A DNA stretch of 64,000 nt, from positions 20,896 to 84,895 of the forward strand of contig CAVFTR010000008.1 of assembly GCA_963625685.1 (NCBI GenBank), written 5' to 3'. Within the stretch, counting starts at the first letter, position 1. Every line of letters begins with the position of its first letter. Positions 60,113 through 64,000 of this stretch are shown here, one piece after another. The notes under the pieces are model-generated. The model searched no databases, was not told where the DNA came from, and saw only the letters and a list, made by a program, of their open reading frames with translations. The stretch is from F23-B02 sp963625685. Its GTDB lineage: Bacteria; Bacillota; Clostridia; Oscillospirales; Oscillospiraceae. A program made the position numbers and the translations under genes.

Positions 60113-60585
60113 TTTCTCTCGAACACCCCGCTTTTGCCGCCGCTCTTTTTGAGAAGGCGGATATCCGTTATCTCGATATCTCGCTGCACGGCCTTGCACA
60201 TGTCATACACCGTGAGCGCCGCGACGGACACCGCCGTGAGCGCCTCCATCTCAACGCCCGTAGCGCCGGTGCACTTGGCCGTGGCGACGATCTCGACGCT
60301 GTGCCTTTCCTCGCACAGCGAAATGTCGATATCCACGCCCGATATCATTATCGGGTGGCACATGGGTATGAGCTCCGAGGTGCGCTTTGCGCCCATTATG
60401 CCGCCTATCTGCGCGACGGACAGGACGTCGCCCTTTTTCATGCCGCCTGAGCGTATGAGCTCAAAGGTCCCGGCATTGACTATCACCCTGCCGGCCGCGA
60501 CCGCCGTGCGTACGGTGTCCGCCTTTTCGGACACATCCACCATCTTCGCTCTGCCGTTTTCGTTAAAATGCGTAAAATCTGCCAT
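60109..60585 (-). CDS. moaC: Cyclic pyranopterin monophosphate synthase MoaC
   Basis: 158 residues; molybdenum cofactor biosynthesis, second step, from 3',8-cyclo-GTP to cPMP. Signatures: MVDVSEKADTVRTAVAAGRV, AKRTSELIPMCHPIMISG and GATGVEMEALTAVSVAALTV, with the catalytic Lys in the LLKKSGGKSG tail. Other moa/moe genes are not in the window. Coupled to asparaginase by overlap, an unexpected pairing. Confidence 0.95.
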   Translation of the reverse strand: MADFTHFNENGRAKMVDVSEKADTVRTAVAAGRVIVNAGTFELIRSGGMKKGDVLSVAQIGGIMGAKRTSELIPMCHPIMISGVDIDISLCEERHSVEIVATAKCTGATGVEMEALTAVSVAALTVYDMCKAVQRDIEITDIRLLKKSGGKSGVFERK

Positions 60586-60881
60586 AATGCTTCTCCGTAT
60601 TGTCAGATATGCTTATTTTATATTCACTCCGCCGCCTTGTCAATGCTCATGCGGCGCAGCATGCAGCTGTTGATATTTAATGAATTATATATTGATCATT
60701 ACTGATACCGCTTGTATTTATGAGTTTTTCATGCTATCATATGTATAGACAGTGTATAGACAACCCTCCAACTCTTCGAAATGCTGACTGAATGCAGACA
60801 CTGAAGCCGTTCAACTGCCGCTGATCAATTTTTATTAGCCTCGATCAGATGCATGTCGTTGACTTGAAAGGATGTGTTTAA
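60586..60881. other. AT-rich intergenic region, no gene seen
   Basis: About 300 bp with lower GC than its surroundings. It must hold the moaC promoter on the minus strand and possibly a promoter rightward (the near-repeat GTATAGACAGTGTATAGACA at 60742-60761 is notable). Nothing else is recognised. Confidence 0.4.
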
Positions 60882-61016
60882 ATGCAGTATTTATCTAAGT
60901 ACCAAGTTTTTCACCGCTCCTTCATGATACTGACGTACTATTATATGGTACAGCACAAGCTGCACGAACTCATCAGGCATCGCAGGAATGGGCAGTTTAA
61001 CTACACAGCGCAATAA
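60882..61016 (+). CDS. Possible small protein, 44 residues
   Basis: ATG at 60882 follows AAAGGATG by about 10 nt and opens a 44-codon frame ending TAA at 61014-61016: basic and aromatic, beginning MQYLSKYQVFHRSFMILTYY and ending RNGQFNYTAQ. No homology known to me. It precedes the PepSY-like gene by 64 bp on the same strand. Short length makes a chance frame quite possible. Confidence 0.3.
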   Translation: MQYLSKYQVFHRSFMILTYYYMVQHKLHELIRHRRNGQFNYTAQ

Positions 61017-61080
61017 CATTCCCTCTTCAGGAGCTTCAACTTGGGAAGTTTGGGATTCTCGGTATTAAGGAGGTAATAAG

Positions 61081-61620
61081 ATGAAAAAGCATATCAAAAT
61101 TCTTGCCGGAGCTTTAGCTGTCGTGCTCGTATTGTCCGCGTCAGTAGCATACGCCTTGTCGACAGAGCCGGAAGCTGCAAATGCAGGCGGCCGGGAGCAG
61201 GTTTTGGACACTGTTTCTGTCTGTGACAGGTCTGTTCCGCTTACGGGAACCTTGCAGGCATTGACCGACGCCTCCGAACAAGGTTTTTCCGTCGCGGAGC
61301 TTGCGGCCGAAAGCGTACAGTCTTCCGGAAACGCAATGATAGGCCGCGATGCAGCCCTCTCGGTCGCGTCAAAGCACCTTGAGGCAATGACCTCTTCCGC
61401 TCCGAGCTCGGTAAACGCCGTTCTAGCAAGCTTTACCGATAACGAATCGGCTGTCATTAACGAAAGCGGCAGAACACTCCAAAATGCTCCCGCATGGCTG
61501 GTCACCTTCAGCAACGTTACGCTCGCCTCTCAGGGCGGCGGAACAGTCCTTGCCAATTCGACCATGGTCATCGACGCATACTCGGGAGAGCTTCTCGAGG
61601 TCATATCCTGCGGCGTATAA
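61081..61620 (+). CDS. Secreted PepSY-like protein
   Basis: 179 residues. Signal peptide or N-terminal anchor (IKILAGALAVVLVLSASVAYA). The C-terminal two-thirds resembles a PepSY/YpeB fold: AMIGRDAALSVASKHLEAM (helix), APAWLVTFSNVTL (strand) and STMVIDAYSGELLEVISCG (final hairpin with the VIDAxTGE-type phrase). PepSY modules are often protease inhibitors or cell-wall sensors. AAGGAGG precedes the ATG; a terminator follows. Confidence 0.72.
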   Translation: MKKHIKILAGALAVVLVLSASVAYALSTEPEAANAGGREQVLDTVSVCDRSVPLTGTLQALTDASEQGFSVAELAAESVQSSGNAMIGRDAALSVASKHLEAMTSSAPSSVNAVLASFTDNESAVINESGRTLQNAPAWLVTFSNVTLASQGGGTVLANSTMVIDAYSGELLEVISCGV

Positions 61621-61642
61621 CAGGGCGTATAACAGAATAAGC

Positions 61643-61679
61643 AACAGCTCACGGCAGCATGCTGTCGTGAGCTGTTTGT
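61643..61679. terminator. Terminator between the PepSY-like gene and fakA
   Basis: Seventeen-bp stem with one G-U (61643-61659 with 61660-61676), followed by TTGTTT; A-rich on the other side. Confidence 0.75.
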
Positions 61680-61691
61680 TTATGGTTTTCT

Positions 61692-63377
61692 TTACTCCAC
61701 AGATATCATGTAATAGTAAACAGGCTGGCCGCCGTTTACGACCGTGACCTCCGCGTCGGGGAAGGCCTCCTCGAGCGCACCGGCCGTGGCCTCCGCGTCC
61801 TCCTGACTTACGTCCTCGCCGTAATAAACGGTGATTATCTCAGGCTCGAGCTCACTGAAGGCCTCGGACATCTTGCCGAGCATGGAGGGCATCTCGGTGA
61901 AGCTGCCGATGAGCTTGCCGTCTAAAAGCGCGAGGTATTCGCCCGCGTGGATGGCGTAGCCGTCAAAGTCCGAGTCGCGCGCGGCGTAGGTCACCTGCGC
62001 CGTGTGCACGCCGGAAAGAGCGCCCGTCAGTGTCTCGGCTATATCGGACACTTCGCTCTCGGGGTCGAAGTTGAGCATCGCGGTTATTCCCTGGGGAATG
62101 GTCTTCGTCGGGATGACGACAACAGTCTTGTCCTCGCAAAGCGGGATGCTCTGCTCGGCCGCCATGATGATATTCTTATTGTTTGGCAGAACGAACACGA
62201 TCTCCGCCGGAGTGCGGTTTATCTCCTTTATGATATCCGCAGTCGAGGGGTTCATGGTCTGGCCGCCGGTGACTATCGTGTCGGCTCCGAGCTCCTTAAA
62301 CAGGTTCGCGATGCCCTCGCCCGCGCAGACGGCGACGATGCCGTAGCGCTTGGTGGGAGCTGCGTGGGGCTCCTCGCCGCACTCGAGCTCCTGCTCGACC
62401 TTCTCGAGATCGTCGGTCGACTGAGCCTTTCGGCCGGCCATTATATCGTCATACTGCGTGCGCATGTTCTCGATCTTGGCAAGCTCCAGGGTGCCGTACT
62501 GCTGGCTCTTCGTGAGCGCCTCGCCGGGTATATTCGTATGGACGTGTACCTTGAACGCCTCGTCGTCCTCGCCGATAACGAGGCTGTCGCCTATGCTGGA
62601 AAGATAGGCGCGCAGCGGCGTAAGGTCGACGTTAGGCTCGTTCTTGCGCACTATATACACGGTGTCGAAGGCGTAGGTTATCTCGTCCGTGCCGAACACG
62701 TCGAAGGCATTGTTTTCGTTGGCTATGACGCCGGCCCTGACGGCTGCCGTGGGAGCGCTCACCTCGCCGCGCATGCATGCGAGCATGGCGGTGAAGATGA
62801 TGATATAGCCCTTGCCGCCGGCGTCCACGACTCCGGCCTTCTGCAGGACGGGATTCTGGTTTACGGTGTTCTCAAGAGCCTCCCTGCCTATCTCAAGCGC
62901 GGTGTCGAGCATTTCCTCGACGTCCGTGCCCTTCTTTGCATACTCCACGGCCGCTGCCGAGGTCATGCGCGCGACGGTCAGTATCGTGCCCTCTGCCGGC
63001 TTCATTACCGCCTTGTAGGCCGCGTCCACACCGTCCTCCATGGCCGAGGCAAATTCCTTTGCGCCGACCGTTTCCATTCCCTTGAGCCTGCGCGAAATGC
63101 CGCGGAACAGAAGCGACAGGATAACGCCCGAATTTCCGCGTGCGCCGCGCAGCAGGGCGCCTGCCACGCAGTCGGCCACAGCGTCGACCGCGTCGAAGTT
63201 CTTCTTTCTCAGCTGCGTCGCGGCCTCGTTCATCGTAAGGCCCATATTTGTGCCCGTATCGCCGTCTGGCACGGGGAAAACGTTAAGCTCGTTTATCTGC
63301 TGAGTGTTTTCAGCAAGCGCGGCGTCAGCGCAGAGGATCATGTCCTTGAGCACCGCGGCGTCTAAATATTCTCTCAA
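61692..63377 (-). CDS. fakA: FakA-like fatty acid kinase subunit (DAK2 + DegV-like region, YloV)
   Basis: 561 residues from TTG 63377, which has GGAGG 9 nt upstream; the longer open frame overlaps asp23. N-terminal DAK2 kinase domain (NVFPVPDGDTGTNMGLTM, GARGNSGVILSLLFRG, GVVDAGGKGY), middle linker, and C-terminal FakA/DegV-like part (GGQTMNPSTADIIKEINRTP, VFVLPNNKNIIMAAEQ). FakA phosphorylates fatty acids held by FakB (DegV) proteins, providing acyl-phosphate for PlsX/PlsY; plsY is at 42035. Pairs with Asp23 as in yloU-yloV. Confidence 0.92.
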   Translation of the reverse strand: MREYLDAAVLKDMILCADAALAENTQQINELNVFPVPDGDTGTNMGLTMNEAATQLRKKNFDAVDAVADCVAGALLRGARGNSGVILSLLFRGISRRLKGMETVGAKEFASAMEDGVDAAYKAVMKPAEGTILTVARMTSAAAVEYAKKGTDVEEMLDTALEIGREALENTVNQNPVLQKAGVVDAGGKGYIIIFTAMLACMRGEVSAPTAAVRAGVIANENNAFDVFGTDEITYAFDTVYIVRKNEPNVDLTPLRAYLSSIGDSLVIGEDDEAFKVHVHTNIPGEALTKSQQYGTLELAKIENMRTQYDDIMAGRKAQSTDDLEKVEQELECGEEPHAAPTKRYGIVAVCAGEGIANLFKELGADTIVTGGQTMNPSTADIIKEINRTPAEIVFVLPNNKNIIMAAEQSIPLCEDKTVVVIPTKTIPQGITAMLNFDPESEVSDIAETLTGALSGVHTAQVTYAARDSDFDGYAIHAGEYLALLDGKLIGSFTEMPSMLGKMSEAFSELEPEIITVYYGEDVSQEDAEATAGALEEAFPDAEVTVVNGGQPVYYYMISVE

Positions 63378-63412
63378 ACTAAAAGCACCTCCGGGTGGGA
63401 TTTTCTCTGTAA

Positions 63413-63766
63413 TTAACCGACTATCACGGTGTCGACGTAAACGTCGACGCTCTTGACGGGAACGCCCGTGGCCTTCGAGACCTTGTAGCGCACTTCCTTT
63501 ATAATGCTGCGGCATACCGCGCTTATATTAACGCCGTTGTCAACGCCTATATGCAGCTCGAGCGAAAGCGTGCCGTCGTCATTGAAATGGGTCATAACGC
63601 CCTTTGACATAGATTCGCGTCTGAGAAGCTGGAGCGGACCGCCTTCCTTGCTGCGGCCGGCCATGCCCTTTACGCCGAAGCAGCTCGTCGCCGCGGCGCC
63701 GGCAATATTCGTAAAGACCTCACTGGTGATGCTTATGTTTCCAAGCTCATTGCTGATGTTCACCAT
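63413..63766 (-). CDS. Asp23/Gls24 family envelope stress protein (YloU)
   Basis: 117 residues. Signatures: GNISITSEVFTNIAGAAATS, GVKGMAGRS and the C-terminal VRYKVSKATGVPVKSVDVYV. Asp23 family proteins associate with the membrane and respond to alkaline or envelope stress; the yloU-yloV order with fakA is conserved in Firmicutes. AAAGGAG precedes the ATG. The usual divergent rpmB is absent; pyruvate:ferredoxin oxidoreductase occupies that side. Confidence 0.93.
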   Translation of the reverse strand: MVNISNELGNISITSEVFTNIAGAAATSCFGVKGMAGRSKEGGPLQLLRRESMSKGVMTHFNDDGTLSLELHIGVDNGVNISAVCRSIIKEVRYKVSKATGVPVKSVDVYVDTVIVG

Positions 63767-63818
63767 ATTGAAAGGCTCCTTTCATCAAAAATACGTGTGA
63801 TTATAAAATCGCTATAAT

Positions 63819-63847
63819 AGTATAATACACGACCTTGAAAATCACAA
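63819..63847 (-). promoter_or_regulatory. asp23-fakA promoter
   Basis: Minus strand: -35 TTGTGA (63842-63847), 17-nt spacer, -10 TATACT (63819-63824), about 50 bp before the Asp23 ATG. Confidence 0.65.
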
Positions 63848-63912
63848 GCAATAATTTCGGGTTTACATCGCATTTTTTTAGTGATAAACTCAAAGTGCCG
63901 TGAAAAGTTAAA

Positions 63913-63918
63913 TATAAT
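63913..63918 (+). promoter_or_regulatory. Possible -10 of the pyruvate:ferredoxin oxidoreductase promoter
   Basis: Perfect TATAAT with no good -35 at normal distance (TCAAAG at 63890). Lies 43 bp before the gene start. Confidence 0.4.
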
Positions 63919-63960
63919 GTACATTTATTAGAATTCCATTAAGCTTGGGAGGAAAAGATA

Positions 63961-64000
63961 TGACAAGAAGGTACAAGACGATGGACGGCAACGAGGCGGC
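63961..64000 (+). CDS. nifJ: Pyruvate:ferredoxin (flavodoxin) oxidoreductase, 5' end only
   Basis: Only 13 codons before the window ends: MTRRYKTMDGNEA. GGGAGG precedes the ATG at good distance. The KTMDGNxAAAH start is characteristic of the single-chain PFOR (domain I), which oxidises pyruvate to acetyl-CoA and CO2 with reduction of ferredoxin. Identification rests on this short stretch and on the metabolic context, so it is provisional. Confidence 0.7.

Overview
The window reads as chromosome of a strictly anaerobic, fermentative member of the Clostridia (Bacillota), probably in or near the Oscillospirales. Reasons: a trimeric [FeFe]-hydrogenase, pyruvate:ferredoxin oxidoreductase and a class III ribonucleotide reductase; Gram-positive regulation (T-box, TPP and glycine riboswitches, intrinsic terminators); and Firmicute markers (IreB, DUF1002, FakA-Asp23, EndoA-type MazF). 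Codons favour G/C at third positions almost throughout. Genes are densely packed, often with 4-bp ATGA/GTGA overlaps. I saw no tRNA, rRNA, CRISPR array, transposase or phage block. Placement below class is inference.

Layout. 1-4.1 kb: hydC-hydB-hydA operon for an electron-bifurcating type [FeFe]-hydrogenase. 4.2-13.2 kb: lipoprotein, ilvA-ridA-acetyltransferase operon, glyA-rarD (minus), EEP-family and SGNH hydrolases. 13.2-19.8 kb (minus): HypA-like protein with a 909-residue Fe-S flavoprotein under a promoter whose spacer is a perfect 18-bp palindrome, an EFR1 ferredoxin, a beta-propeller protein and a rhomboid-like membrane protein. 20-25.7 kb: rlmB, a P1B-ATPase-shaped pseudoenzyme, an EF-G-like GTPase. 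25.7-28.5 kb (minus): LolA/GerS-like lipoprotein, orphan MazF, hypothetical protein, pyrimidine-nucleoside phosphorylase. 28.7-33.8 kb: TPP-riboswitch operon thiW-thiM-thiE-HAD-thiD-cytX. 33.8-37.9 kb: T-box plus pheST. 38-42.6 kb: ireB, a secreted SpaA-like protein, an SCP2 protein, two small paralogs, plsY. 42.7-45.6 kb (minus): trmO, a half P1B-ATPase and an HMA-DsbD_2 protein. 45.6-50 kb: ABC exporter, glycine-riboswitch-controlled amino acid symporter, DUF1002 protein. 50-55.7 kb (minus): nrdG-nrdD-trxB-SMR pair-EamA. 56-60.6 kb (minus): two FAD oxidoreductases, moaC, asparaginase. 60.9-64 kb: PepSY-like secreted protein, fakA and asp23 (minus), start of pyruvate:ferredoxin oxidoreductase.

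How parts work together. PFOR makes reduced ferredoxin; HydABC can re-oxidise ferredoxin together with NADH to H2; the GltD-like flavoprotein and EFR1 protein are further ferredoxin/NAD(P)H carriers. IlvA produces reactive enamines that RidA clears. The thi operon salvages thiazole and pyrimidine rather than making them from scratch, since no thiC, thiG or thiH is present here. NrdG activates NrdD, and a glutaredoxin-like domain fused to NrdD sits beside trxB, which suggests an NADPH-TrxB-redoxin electron path.

The strongest candidates for something undescribed are two independent relics of P1B-type ATPases kept as intact reading frames (20790-23255 without the phosphorylation loop; 43683-44840 without P and N domains, translationally coupled to an HMA-DsbD_2 protein), the palindrome-spacer promoter at 16.4 kb, an unexplained structured leader between the TPP switch and thiW, and the SCP2/small-paralog neighbourhood at 41-42 kb.
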